Assembly: GCF_017813355.1 (NCBI RefSeq)
Contig: NZ_JAGIYZ010000029.1
Span: forward strand, 1 to 42,780
Direction of reading: 5' to 3'
Length of the DNA: 42,780 bases
Source of the DNA: Roseomonas nitratireducens
GTDB taxonomy: Bacteria; Pseudomonadota; Alphaproteobacteria; Acetobacterales; Acetobacteraceae
The notes beneath the pieces were generated by a model. It was not told where the DNA came from and did no database searches. It saw only the letters and a list, made by a program, of their open reading frames with translations. Positions 8,173 through 16,839 of the stretch are shown here, in pieces. Position numbers and translations under genes: made by a program. Numbering within the stretch: the stretch's first letter is position 1; each line of letters begins with the position of its first letter.

Positions 8173-10251
8173 ATGACAGGAAGCGCGCGCCTCGCCGTCG
8201 ATATCGGCGGCACCTTCACCGACCTCGTCCTCGCGCTGCCGGGCCGCAGCCTCTCGGCGAAGCTTCTCACCACGCATGACGCGCCGGAGCGCGCCGTGCT
8301 CGACGGCGTGGCCGACATCCTGCGCGAGGCCGGCATCGCGCCCGCCGACCTTGCGCTGGTGATCCACGGCACCACGCTCGCGACCAACGCGCTGATCGAG
8401 CGCAAGGGCGCGCGCACCGCGCTGGTGACCACCGACGGCTTCCGCGATTCGCTCGAGATGGCCTACGAGCACCGCTTCGAGCAGTACGACCTGTACATGG
8501 AGCGGCCCGAGCCGCTGGTCCCGCGCCCCTGGCGCTTCGAGGTGCCCGAGCGCGTCGCCGCCGACGGCACCGTCCTGCTGCCGATGGACGAAGCCGCGGT
8601 CGATCGCATCGGCGCCGCGGCGAAGGCGGCGGGTGTGGAGGCGCTCGCGGTCTGCTTCCTGCACGCCTACCAGAACCCGGCGCATGAAGCCCGCGCGCGG
8701 CAGATCCTCGCCCGCTACCTGCCGGCCGAGGCGATCTGCCTGTCGTCCGAGGTCTGCCCCGAGATCCGCGAATACGAGCGCACCTCGACCACCGTCGCCA
8801 ACGCCTATGTCCTGCCGCTGATGGAACGCTATCTCGGCCGGCTGGAGGACGGGCTGCGCGCGCTGGGCGCGACCGCGCCGCTGCTGCTGATGATGTCGTC
8901 CGGCGGCATCACCACGGTCGGCACGGCGCGGCGCTTCCCCATCAGGCTCGTGGAAAGCGGGCCGGCGGGGGGCGCGATCCTCGCGCAGATCCTCGCCGCC
9001 GAGAACGGCATCGACCGCGCGCTCGCCTTCGACATGGGCGGCACCACGGCCAAGATCACGCTGATCGACGACATGAAGCCGCAGCAGGCCCGGCATTTCG
9101 AGATCGCCCGCGCGGCCCGCTTCGTGAAGGGCAGCGGCATTCCCGTGCGCATCCCGGTCATCGACATGGTCGAGATCGGCGCCGGCGGCGGATCCATCGC
9201 GCGCGTCGACGGGCTGGGCCGCATCACGGTCGGGCCGGACAGCGCGGGGTCCATGCCCGGGCCGGCCTGCTACGGGCGCGGCGGCACGCTGCCGACCGTC
9301 ACCGATGCCGACCTGGTGCTGGACTGGATCGACCCTGCGCGCTTCGCCGGCGGGCACATCGCGCTGACCCCCGCCGCCGCCGCCGAGGCCTGCGCCGCCT
9401 CGGTCGCCACGCCGCTCGCCATGGCCGTGCGGGATGCGGCGCTCGGCATCACCGAGATCGTCACCGAGACCATGGCGAGTGCCGCGCGCGTGCACGCCGT
9501 GGAGAACGGCAAGGAAACGGCCGGGCGCACCATGATCGCCTTCGGCGGCGCCGCACCCCTGCATGCCGCGCGCATGGCGCAGAAGCTGGGGATGGACCGC
9601 GTGCTGGTGCCGGTCGGCGCGGGCGTCGGTTCGGCGCATGGCTTCCTCGGTGCGCCGATCGGCTACGAAGTGGTGCGCACGCGGCTGGTGCCGCTCGCGG
9701 CCTTCGACGCCGCGCTGGTGAACTCGCTGTTCGAGGCGATGCGCGCGGAAGCGGAAGCGGTGGTGCGCCTCGGCGCGCCGGGCGCGGCGCTGAGCGAAAC
9801 CCGCACCGGCTTCATGCGCTATCGCGGCCAGGGGCATGAGGTGCCGGTCACGCTGCCGCCCGGCCCCTACACCGCCGACAGCCTGCCCGCCTTCCGCGCC
9901 GCCTTCGAGGCGACCTACCACGCGATGTACGGCCGCACGATCCCGCGCCTGGAGATCGAGGCGCTGACCTGGACGCTGGCGCTTGCGGAGACGAAGCCGC
10001 TGCCCGCGCGCCTCGCCGACCCGCCCGACGCCCCCGCGCCGCCGCCTTCGGGGACGCGCCGCATCGTCGACCCCGGTACGGGCGGGGTGGTGGAAGCCGC
10101 GATCCACGACCGCGCATCCCTCCCGCCCGGCGCGCGCATCATCGGCCCCGCGGTGATCGTGGAGGCCGAGACCTCCACCCTGGTCCCCGCCGGCTTCCGC
10201 GCCGGCCCGAACGCCGCCGGCCACATCCTGATCGAGAGGATCGCGCGATGA
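8173..10251 (+). CDS. hyuA: HyuA, hydantoinase/5-oxoprolinase subunit A (first copy)
   Basis: 692 residues, full length. The N-terminus has DIGGTFTD (10-17), the phosphate-binding loop of this ASKHA-fold family, and FDMGGTTAK lies near residue 290. The EIGAGGGSIA segment and the FGGAAPLHA motif are also typical. With HyuB it forms an ATP-dependent cytosolic enzyme opening cyclic amides such as hydantoins or 5-oxoproline; related AcxA-type subunits carboxylate ketones, so the exact substrate is open. The stop overlaps the hyuB start by four bases (ATGA at 10248). The upstream Bug-type binding protein suggests an imported substrate. Confidence 0.93.
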   Translation: MTGSARLAVDIGGTFTDLVLALPGRSLSAKLLTTHDAPERAVLDGVADILREAGIAPADLALVIHGTTLATNALIERKGARTALVTTDGFRDSLEMAYEHRFEQYDLYMERPEPLVPRPWRFEVPERVAADGTVLLPMDEAAVDRIGAAAKAAGVEALAVCFLHAYQNPAHEARARQILARYLPAEAICLSSEVCPEIREYERTSTTVANAYVLPLMERYLGRLEDGLRALGATAPLLLMMSSGGITTVGTARRFPIRLVESGPAGGAILAQILAAENGIDRALAFDMGGTTAKITLIDDMKPQQARHFEIARAARFVKGSGIPVRIPVIDMVEIGAGGGSIARVDGLGRITVGPDSAGSMPGPACYGRGGTLPTVTDADLVLDWIDPARFAGGHIALTPAAAAEACAASVATPLAMAVRDAALGITEIVTETMASAARVHAVENGKETAGRTMIAFGGAAPLHAARMAQKLGMDRVLVPVGAGVGSAHGFLGAPIGYEVVRTRLVPLAAFDAALVNSLFEAMRAEAEAVVRLGAPGAALSETRTGFMRYRGQGHEVPVTLPPGPYTADSLPAFRAAFEATYHAMYGRTIPRLEIEALTWTLALAETKPLPARLADPPDAPAPPPSGTRRIVDPGTGGVVEAAIHDRASLPPGARIIGPAVIVEAETSTLVPAGFRAGPNAAGHILIERIAR

Positions 10252-11963
10252 GCCGTCCCATCAACGAGATCGAGGTCCAGATCCTGTGGAACCGCCTGCT
10301 CTCGGTGGTGGAGGAACAGGCGCAGACCCTGGTGCGCACCGCCTTCAGCACCGCGGCGCGGGAAGCGGGGGACATCTCCGCCGGCGTCTTCGACATGAAG
10401 GGGCGCATGCTGGCGCAGGCCGTCACCGGCACGCCGGGGCACATCAATTCCATGGCGCGCTCGGTGGTGCATTTCCTGGATGCCTTCCCGGCCGGGACGC
10501 TGAAGGATGGCGACATCCTCATCACCAACGACCCGTGGAAGGGCACGGGGCACCTGTTCGACCTGACGGTCGTCACGCCGATCTTCCTCGACGGGCAGGC
10601 GGTCGCGCTGTTCGCCTGCACGACGCATGTGGTCGACATCGGCGGCCTCGGCGTCAGCGCCGAAGGGCGGCAGATCTACCATGAAGGCCTCTACATCCCG
10701 CTGATGTACCTCGCGCGGCAGGGCGCGATGAACGAGGACCTTCTCGGCATGGTGCGCGCCAATGTGCGCGAACCCGTGCAGGTGGTGGGCGACATCTACG
10801 CCCTGGTGGCCTGCAACGAGACCGGCGGCCACCGCCTGCGCGAGATGATGCGCGAATTCGCCCTGGCGGACCTCGACACGCTGGGGGAGGAGATCATCGC
10901 CCGCAGCCGCCGCGCCATGGCCGACGTCATCGCCAAGCTGCCGCAAGGGACCTGGTCGGCGCGCATGACCATCGACGGCTTCGAGGCGCCGGTCACCCTC
11001 GCCGCGACGCTGACCATCGCCGGCGACCGCGTGCATGTGGACTACGCCGGCACGTCCGGCCTGTCGCGCTACGCCATCAACTGCCCGATCTGCTACACCG
11101 AGGCCTACACCTCCTTCGGCGTGAAGGCCGCGCTCGCGCCCTGGATCCCGAACAACACCGGCACGCTCGATGCCGTCATCGTCACGGCGCCCGAGAACAC
11201 CATCGTCAACGCGCCGCATCCGGCGGCCGTCTACGCGCGTTCGGTCATCGGCCACATGCTGCCCGACATCGTCTATGGCTGCCTCGACCAGGCGCTGCCG
11301 GAGACCGTGCCGGCGGAAGGCACGTCGAGCCTGTGGAACCTCAGCCTGCTCGCGGGCCATGGGCTGACGGGGACGGAGGGGTCCGCGACGCGCGCCTTCA
11401 ACGTCACCACCTTCCATTCGGGCGGCGCCGGCGCGCGGCCGCGGCAGGACGGGCTGTCGGCCACGCCCTTCCCCTCGGGCGTGCGCAACGTGCCGGTCGA
11501 GATCACGGAAGCGATCACGCCGCTGGTGGTCTGGCGGAAGGAATTGCGCCGCGGCTCGGGCGGGGCGGGGCGGCAGCGCGGGGGGCTCGGCCAGCGGATG
11601 GAAATCGGCAGCCGCGAACACGCCGCCTTCGGCATCCAGGCGCGCTTCGAACGCGGCGTCTATCCGGCGCGCGGCCGTTCAGGCGGCGGCGCGGGGGCGA
11701 CGGGGCGGCTCTCCCTCGGCTCCGGCGGCGCGCTCGCCATCAAGGGGCTGCAGATCATCCCCGCGGGCGACCGGCTGATCGTCGAGATGCCCGGCGGCGG
11801 CGGCTATGGCGACCCCTTCGCGCGCGACCCGGCGCTGGTCGCGCGGGACGTGCGCTACGGGCTGATCGAGGCCGAGGCGGCGGAAGCCGCGTACGGCGTC
11901 GTGCTCACCGCCGCCGGCGAGCCCGATCTCGCCGCCACCGCCCGGCTGCGCGCCGCGCGCTGA
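10248..11963 (+). CDS. hyuB: HyuB, hydantoinase/5-oxoprolinase subunit B (first copy)
   Basis: 571 residues. It has the family signatures of the B subunit: an early VRTAFSTAAREAGD segment, ITNDPWKGTGHL, the histidine-bearing CTTHVVDIGG stretch, and the glycine-rich C-terminal PGGGGYGDPFARD. It pairs with HyuA, with which it overlaps by four bases, as the catalytic partner in ATP-dependent amide-ring opening or carboxylation in the cytosol. Only 8 bases separate it from the first GspS-like gene, so the enzyme and the GspS block are probably one transcript. Confidence 0.93.
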   Translation: MSRPINEIEVQILWNRLLSVVEEQAQTLVRTAFSTAAREAGDISAGVFDMKGRMLAQAVTGTPGHINSMARSVVHFLDAFPAGTLKDGDILITNDPWKGTGHLFDLTVVTPIFLDGQAVALFACTTHVVDIGGLGVSAEGRQIYHEGLYIPLMYLARQGAMNEDLLGMVRANVREPVQVVGDIYALVACNETGGHRLREMMREFALADLDTLGEEIIARSRRAMADVIAKLPQGTWSARMTIDGFEAPVTLAATLTIAGDRVHVDYAGTSGLSRYAINCPICYTEAYTSFGVKAALAPWIPNNTGTLDAVIVTAPENTIVNAPHPAAVYARSVIGHMLPDIVYGCLDQALPETVPAEGTSSLWNLSLLAGHGLTGTEGSATRAFNVTTFHSGGAGARPRQDGLSATPFPSGVRNVPVEITEAITPLVVWRKELRRGSGGAGRQRGGLGQRMEIGSREHAAFGIQARFERGVYPARGRSGGGAGATGRLSLGSGGALAIKGLQIIPAGDRLIVEMPGGGGYGDPFARDPALVARDVRYGLIEAEAAEAAYGVVLTAAGEPDLAATARLRAAR

Positions 11964-11971
11964 GCGCAGCG

Positions 11972-13141
11972 ATGGCGCGCCCGGCCATCGAGCGCGTCGC
12001 GCTGCTGCGCAACGACGCCTTCCTGCCGCGCGCCGAGGCGCTCGGCTTCGGCTTCCACTCGCCCGACGGGCGCGAATACTGGGCGCGGGATGCCTGCTAC
12101 GCGCTGGCGCCCGAGGCCGCCGCGGCGCTGGAAGCCGCGGCGCGGGAACTCGCCCCGATGCTCGACGCGGCGGCGGATGCGGTGGTCCGTCGCGGCGACT
12201 ACGGCGCCTTCGGCTTCACGGACAGGCTCGCCGCGCTGGTCGAGGCCTCGCACCGCGCGGGCGAGCCGTCGCTCTATGGCCGCTTCGACTTCCGGCTCGA
12301 CCCCGGTGGCGGCATCAAGATGTTCGAGTTCAACGCCGAGACGCCGGCCGCGCTGCTGGAAGCCGCCGTGGTGCAGCTCGCCTGGTTCGAGGAAACGCCG
12401 CCGGGCCCGGACACCCGCCCGGGGACCGACCAGTGGAACCGGATCGACGACGCGCTGGTCGCGCGCTGGCCCGCGCTCGGCCTGCCGCATCGCATCCACT
12501 TCGCCGCCGAGCGGGACCGGGCGGACGAGATCGCCCAGGTCGCCTACCTGATGGCGACGGCGCAGGCCGCCGGCCACGCCACCGCCTTCCTGCCGGTGGA
12601 CGACATCTCCTGGGCCGAGGGGAGGGGCTTCACCGACCCCCACGGCGTGCCGCTCGATGCCTGCTTCAAGCTCTATCCCTGGGACTGGCTGGATGCCGAG
12701 GAAGGCGGGCGGCTGTTGCCGCTCGGTCGCACGCGCTGGATCGAGCCGGCGCGGCGTATGCTCCAGGCGAACAAGGCGATCCTCGTCACATTGTGGGAGA
12801 TGTTCCCCGGGCATCCTCTGCTGCTGCCGGCCTCGCTCGATCGCGCCGCGATCGACGGGCCGGCGATCGGCAAGCCGGCGCTGGGGCTGGAAGGACACGG
12901 GATGCGCGTGGAGGGGGCGGATCGCGATGTCTCCACCGAGGTCGCGGAAGGTTTGCCTCCCTCGCCGATCATCTGGCAACAATGGGCGCCCCTGCCGGGA
13001 CACGCGATGCCCGACGGCGTCGCCTATCCGGTCATGGGCGTGTGGATGGCGGGCGAGGAACCCTGCGGCCTCGGCATCCGGGAGGGGGACGATCTGGTGA
13101 CGACGCTCGAGGATCGCTTCGTACCGCACGTGGTGCTGTAG
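11972..13141 (+). CDS. Glutathionylspermidine-synthase-like ATP-grasp protein (copy 1, intact metal ligands)
   Basis: 389 residues, matching the stand-alone GspS-like proteins YgiC/YjfC rather than the longer bifunctional Gss. The core reads YGRFDFRL...MFEFNAETPAALLEA. Asp106, Glu119 and Asn121 correspond to the three Mg-ATP ligands of the E. coli synthetase domain (D318, E330, N332). Downstream are KLYPWDW, an IGKPALGLEG segment providing the ATP-binding Lys, and a terminal FVPHVV. The fold joins a peptide carboxylate to an amine through an acyl-phosphate; the true substrates of YgiC-type proteins are unknown. It lies between hyuB and a second, diverged copy 9 bases downstream, followed by DUF350 and DUF1190 genes, its usual partners. 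Confidence 0.88.
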   Translation: MARPAIERVALLRNDAFLPRAEALGFGFHSPDGREYWARDACYALAPEAAAALEAAARELAPMLDAAADAVVRRGDYGAFGFTDRLAALVEASHRAGEPSLYGRFDFRLDPGGGIKMFEFNAETPAALLEAAVVQLAWFEETPPGPDTRPGTDQWNRIDDALVARWPALGLPHRIHFAAERDRADEIAQVAYLMATAQAAGHATAFLPVDDISWAEGRGFTDPHGVPLDACFKLYPWDWLDAEEGGRLLPLGRTRWIEPARRMLQANKAILVTLWEMFPGHPLLLPASLDRAAIDGPAIGKPALGLEGHGMRVEGADRDVSTEVAEGLPPSPIIWQQWAPLPGHAMPDGVAYPVMGVWMAGEEPCGLGIREGDDLVTTLEDRFVPHVVL

Positions 13142-13150
13142 GGCCGCGCC

Positions 13151-14335
13151 GTGGCCTCTGCACCCTTCGAGCGCATGCCGCTGCGCTCGCCGCCGGCGGC
13201 GATGCAAAGCCTGTCCGATTTCGGCCTGCTGCAGCTCGGCCCGGACGACCAGCCCTATTGGGTGACGGACGGCGCCTATGTGATCGGCGCGAAGGCGGCG
13301 GGCGCGCTGCTCGATGCCGCGTCGAGCATCGAGGCGCTCTGCCTGCAGGCGGTGGAGGAGATCGTCGCGAGCGGCGACTACGCCCGCTTCGGCATCGCGC
13401 GGCCGGAAATGCAGGCCGCCATCGCGCAATCCTGGCGCGCCAAGGACGCGCCGCTGCACGGGCGGATGGATTTCTCCTTCGCCCCCGACGGCACGCCGAT
13501 GCTGCTCGACTACGAGGCGGACTCGCCCTACGGCCTCGCCGAGGCGTCGCATGTGCAATGGGGCTGGTTCGAATCCTGGCGGTCGGTGTCCGGCAAGACA
13601 TCGGATTCGCAGGAGAACCTGATCTTCGAGAAGCTGTCGGCGCATCTGCCGCGCATGGGCCTGCCGCCGCGCTTCGCCATCGCCTGCGGCGGCGCGACGG
13701 GCAGCGGCGGCGCCCCGGCCGATACGAGCGAGCGCTTCGACGCCGACTTCCTGGTCGAGATCGCGCAGGCCGCGGGGATGTCGCCGCGCATCTGCGCCAT
13801 CGGCCAGGTCGGCTGGGACCTCGACGCGCAGCGCTTCACCGACGACCGCGACGAGACGCTCGACGCGCTCATCAAGATCTACCCGTGGGAGTGGATGGAG
13901 CGCGAGCCGAACGCGGCCTTCCTGCCCTTGAGCCGCACGCGCATCCTCCCCGGCGCCTGGACGCGCCTGCTGGCCGACAAGACCATGCTGGCGCTGCTGT
14001 GGCACATGGCCCCGGGCGCGCCGCACCTGCTGCCGACCTTCCTCGAACGCCCGACGACGGGCGCCTTCGTGGCCAAGCCCTGCCGCGGCTGGGACGGGGA
14101 GCATGTGACGCTGCCCGGCCAGCCCGTCGGCGACGTGCCGATCGCCGAGGTCGGCCCGCTGCTCTACCAGGCCCATTGCCCGCTGCCCGTCTTCGATTCC
14201 GGGCGGGGGCCGGTGCATGCCGCCGTCTCCGTCTGGATGGTGGGCGGGGAACCGGCGGGCCTTTCCTTCCGCGAATCGCGCGGCCCCGTCACCGGGGCGG
14301 ATGCGCGCTTCGTGCCACACATCCTGCGCGGCTGA
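13151..14335 (+). CDS. Glutathionylspermidine-synthase-like ATP-grasp protein (copy 2, altered metal ligands)
   Basis: 394 residues from a GTG at 13151; an ATG nine codons in is an alternative. It shares the overall order of copy 1: a GDYARFGI segment, HGRMDF, LLDYEADSPYGLAEA, IYPWEW, FVAKPCRGWDGE and FVPHIL. In the metal site Asp107 is kept, but the Glu and Asn of the usual E-x-N are replaced by Asp120 and Glu122 (DYEAD instead of EFNAE). The shape of the site may be kept with different metal or nucleotide use, or the copy may be a non-catalytic partner. It also has an insert (about residues 140-150, SVSGKTSDS) absent from copy 1. It probably arose by an old tandem duplication. Confidence 0.84.
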   Translation: MASAPFERMPLRSPPAAMQSLSDFGLLQLGPDDQPYWVTDGAYVIGAKAAGALLDAASSIEALCLQAVEEIVASGDYARFGIARPEMQAAIAQSWRAKDAPLHGRMDFSFAPDGTPMLLDYEADSPYGLAEASHVQWGWFESWRSVSGKTSDSQENLIFEKLSAHLPRMGLPPRFAIACGGATGSGGAPADTSERFDADFLVEIAQAAGMSPRICAIGQVGWDLDAQRFTDDRDETLDALIKIYPWEWMEREPNAAFLPLSRTRILPGAWTRLLADKTMLALLWHMAPGAPHLLPTFLERPTTGAFVAKPCRGWDGEHVTLPGQPVGDVPIAEVGPLLYQAHCPLPVFDSGRGPVHAAVSVWMVGGEPAGLSFRESRGPVTGADARFVPHILRG

Positions 14336-14359
14336 CGCGCGAGCCCGGGGAGCCACCGC

Positions 14360-14785
14360 ATGACCGCCGCCGACATCCTCGCCCTGTTTCCCTCCACCTT
14401 CCTGAACTTCCTGATCGCCTTCGGCCTGGGCGCCGTCTTCTGGGTGGCGGGGCTGGTCATCGTCTCCCTCGCCACGCCGCATGCCGAACTCGCGCTGCTG
14501 CGGGCGGGCAACCTGCCGACTGCGGTCGCCTTCGGCGGCAAGGCGCTGGGGATGGTGCTGCCGATCGCCGCCGTCGCGCGGTCCGCCGCCGGGCCGCTCG
14601 ACCAGATCATCTGGTGCGTCGTGGCCGTCGGCGTGCAGCTCGTCGTGCACCTGATCCTGTCGATGCTGCTGCCGGGCCGGCTGAAGGAGGAGATCGAGGC
14701 CGACCAGATCGGCGGCGGCGCCATCTTCATCGCCTTCATGCAGGTGGGGGCGGGCATCCTCAACAACGCCGTCATGTCGGGCTGA
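14360..14785 (+). CDS. DUF350 membrane protein (YjfL-like)
   Basis: 141 residues with four predicted membrane segments (about 12-35, 60-75, 83-108, 120-138). The GNLPTAVAFGGKALGMVLPI stretch carries the conserved small-residue pattern of DUF350. In E. coli the relative YjfL is encoded beside YjfM (DUF1190) and YjfC (GspS-like). The same three-family association here, with GspS-like genes directly upstream and DUF1190 9 bases downstream, supports both the call and a shared function. The family's biochemical role is not known. Confidence 0.88.
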   Translation: MTAADILALFPSTFLNFLIAFGLGAVFWVAGLVIVSLATPHAELALLRAGNLPTAVAFGGKALGMVLPIAAVARSAAGPLDQIIWCVVAVGVQLVVHLILSMLLPGRLKEEIEADQIGGGAIFIAFMQVGAGILNNAVMSG

Positions 14786-14794
14786 TCCGCCGCC

Positions 14795-15895
14795 ATGGCC
14801 CACGACGCCGCCCGCCCGCCGCCTTCCCGCCGCCGGTCGCGCACCGTGCGGGCGGTGGCGCTGGTCACGGTCGGCCTCGGCGCGGTGGGCTGCGACGAAC
14901 CCCCGCCGCCGGACCTGCCGGGCCAGACCCAGGCGCGCGTCGATGCCTGCCGCGCGGCGCATGTGCGGCTCGGCCAGGATCCGGCGCGCTGCGACCTGCT
15001 CGAGACGACGATCGCGCGCGAGCATGCCGAGGCCCGGCCGCGCTTCACCACCATCGCCGCCTGCGAGACGCTGTTCGGCTCCGGCGCCTGCGAGGGCGAG
15101 ACGCTCGCCGCGACCGGGCCGGGCTGGCGGCCCGCGCTGGCCGGATGGTCCCCGGCGCAGGGCTCGACGCGGGACATGGTCCCGGTGGTGCGCGACCGCG
15201 CGCAGCAATTCTGGGCGTTGTCGGAACCGCTGCCCGCCGCGACCGGCGTCGGCGCGCTGCCCGCGCCGCGGCCCGTCGCCGCGCCCGCCGTGCCGGCCGC
15301 CGGCGCCCGACCGCCGGCGGGGATCACCTTCGCCTATTACCGGCTCGCGCCGATCTATCCGGACGAGCAGACCTGCGCGGCGGATTGGGAGCGCTGCGAA
15401 CGCTTCGACCAGCCGCTGCCGAACCGCTTCGCGACGCGCGACGGCTGCCAGGCCACCTGGGGCCGCTGCATCGAGGTCGAGGTGGCGGACGTGCTGCCGG
15501 TCGCCGCCGCCGCGGCGGTCGCGGGCGCCGCGGCATCGCCTTCCTCCGGCGCCACGGGGAGCCGCGGCGGCGGCTGGTGGGTCAGCTACAATTCCGGCTG
15601 GCGGGACAACTACGGCAGCGGCGTCGGCCCGCGCTACCAGGGCTGGACCTGGACGGCGAACCGCCAGCCCACGCCGGCCTATCGCCCGGCCGCCGGCACC
15701 GGGCCGCTGCGCGCCTGGGACAGCGGCAGCAGCCGGCTCGGCGTGGCGAGCCGCATGGCGGGCAGCCCCGGCGGCGGGACGACGTCCCGCTTCAGCGGCA
15801 CGACATCCTCGACCCCGAGCGCCTCGGGCGCGACCTCCTCCGTCAGCCGCGCGGGCTTCGGCTCGACCGGCCGTTCCTATTCCTCGGGGGGCTGA
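14795..15895 (+). CDS. DUF1190 (YgiB/YjfM-like) lipoprotein with duplicated Cys module
   Basis: 366 residues. A basic N-terminus and hydrophobic stretch end in GAVGC (Cys33), a plausible lipobox, so a lipoprotein. Module 1 has Cys52, 66, 90 and 99; module 2 has Cys194, 201, 218 and 225. They share RF-T-x3-C spacing (RFTTIAAC at 83-90, RFATRDGC at 211-218), pointing to internal duplication. Between them lies an Ala/Pro-rich linker. After module 2 come a Trp/Tyr/Gly-rich part and a Ser/Gly/Thr-rich tail containing SRAGFGSTGRS, close to the tail motif of DUF1190 proteins. At 366 residues it is longer than YgiB. It lies between DUF350 and an unknown two-segment membrane protein. Confidence 0.8.
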   Translation: MAHDAARPPPSRRRSRTVRAVALVTVGLGAVGCDEPPPPDLPGQTQARVDACRAAHVRLGQDPARCDLLETTIAREHAEARPRFTTIAACETLFGSGACEGETLAATGPGWRPALAGWSPAQGSTRDMVPVVRDRAQQFWALSEPLPAATGVGALPAPRPVAAPAVPAAGARPPAGITFAYYRLAPIYPDEQTCAADWERCERFDQPLPNRFATRDGCQATWGRCIEVEVADVLPVAAAAAVAGAAASPSSGATGSRGGGWWVSYNSGWRDNYGSGVGPRYQGWTWTANRQPTPAYRPAAGTGPLRAWDSGSSRLGVASRMAGSPGGGTTSRFSGTTSSTPSASGATSSVSRAGFGSTGRSYSSGG

Positions 15896-15898
15896 GGC

Positions 15899-16528
15899 AT
15901 GAGCGCCACCACCCGCCGCAGCCGATCCCCGCGCGGCGCCGCGCCGCGCCGCAGCGTCATCATGCGCGCGGCGGACCGGCCGCCGCCCGAGCCCGAGGCG
16001 CTGCTGACCGATGGCCAGCGCCGGATGATCCTCGCGCTGACCGCCGCCGGGCTCGCCTGCATCGCGGTGGGGCTGGTGGTGCCGCCGCGCGGGGCGCTGT
16101 TCTGGCTGATGCTGGCCCTGCTGCCGGGGCTGGCGGGCATCGCGGCCTTCGTCATGGGCGGGGCGCGCGGCCGGGCGGTCGACACCTGGCTGCTCGGCGG
16201 CGGCGGGCCGAAGGTCGCCTTCCAGCCGCCCGCGCCCGCCGCCTTGCCGGATGCGACGCGCGCGGCGCTCGGCATCGCGCTGCTGCCCGGGCTGCTCGCC
16301 GAACTCGCGCGCCGCGCCGCGGACATGCAGGAAAGCCAGAAGGCCGCGGCGGAGGCGCTGCTCGTGGCCGCGTCCGGCGGGCCCGAGGCCGCGCGGCAGG
16401 ACCTGGCGGCCGCGCTGCCGCGGCTGATCGCGGGCCTCGCGGCGGGCGACGCGGCGGCGACGGCGGAGGCCGGGCGCCTCGCCGCGCTGTTCGCGCGACC
16501 GGCCGCCACTGCGGGAGGACGCGCATGA
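15899..16528 (+). CDS. Two-segment membrane protein of unknown function
   Basis: 209 residues. A basic N-terminus (RRSRSPRGAAPRRS) is followed by two close hydrophobic segments (about 43-62 and 66-88), then a cytoplasmic Ala-rich helical domain rich in Glu and Arg. No named family is recognised. It begins 3 bases after the DUF1190 stop, with CTGAGG as a likely ribosome site inside the upstream gene, and overlaps the next gene by four bases, so it is tightly part of the GspS/DUF350/DUF1190 operon. Confidence 0.75.
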   Translation: MSATTRRSRSPRGAAPRRSVIMRAADRPPPEPEALLTDGQRRMILALTAAGLACIAVGLVVPPRGALFWLMLALLPGLAGIAAFVMGGARGRAVDTWLLGGGGPKVAFQPPAPAALPDATRAALGIALLPGLLAELARRAADMQESQKAAAEALLVAASGGPEAARQDLAAALPRLIAGLAAGDAAATAEAGRLAALFARPAATAGGRA

Positions 16529-16839
16529 AGGCGCCCGTGTCGGATCTGCGCCTGCTGCTGTTCGGCGCGGCGCTCCTCATCTTCGGCGGCGGACTGACCT
16601 TCGCCGTCGCGCGCTGGAACAGCGCCGCGACCGACCGCGCCTTCGTCGAGGCCGCCGAGCGCGCCGCGCGCCACCGCCCGCCGCCGCCGGGCCCGCCGCG
16701 CTTCTGGGCGCCGGTCACCGGTGCGCAGCCGCCCGCGGCGATCACGGCCGAGATCGTGCGGCGCGAGGCGGTGGTCGCCCCGCCCGCGGTCGCCGTGCCG
16801 CAGATGCCCGGCGACAAGCCGCCGGCCGCGCCGCGATGA
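16525..16839 (+). CDS. Small membrane-anchored proline-rich protein of unknown function
   Basis: 104 residues. One N-terminal hydrophobic segment (about 8-27) is followed by a short charged helix and a Pro/Ala-rich tail (HRPPPPGPPRFW, VAPPAVAVPQ) that could be an extended spacer. The ATG overlaps the upstream stop (ATGA at 16525-16528, good GGGAGGA site just before) and its own stop overlaps the next start (ATGA at 16836). This tight coupling supports a real gene despite its size. No family is recognised. Confidence 0.72.
   Translation: MKAPVSDLRLLLFGAALLIFGGGLTFAVARWNSAATDRAFVEAAERAARHRPPPPGPPRFWAPVTGAQPPAAITAEIVRREAVVAPPAVAVPQMPGDKPPAAPR

Noticed and set aside
7177..10224. A 1,015-codon open frame antisense to tctC and hyuA
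   Set aside because: It is opposite strongly recognised genes, and its His/Arg/Gly-rich translation is typical of antisense frames in high-GC DNA.
11855..15208. A 1,117-codon open frame antisense to the GspS genes
   Set aside because: Same reasoning: antisense to clear GspS, DUF350 and DUF1190 proteins, no motif, low-complexity composition.
12433..16839. A 1,468-codon open frame in an alternate phase across the GspS/DUF350/DUF1190 genes
   Set aside because: Its translation is Arg/Gly/Ala-rich without domain sense; it is a GC-bias shadow. Only its last 104 codons (16525-16839) are a real gene.
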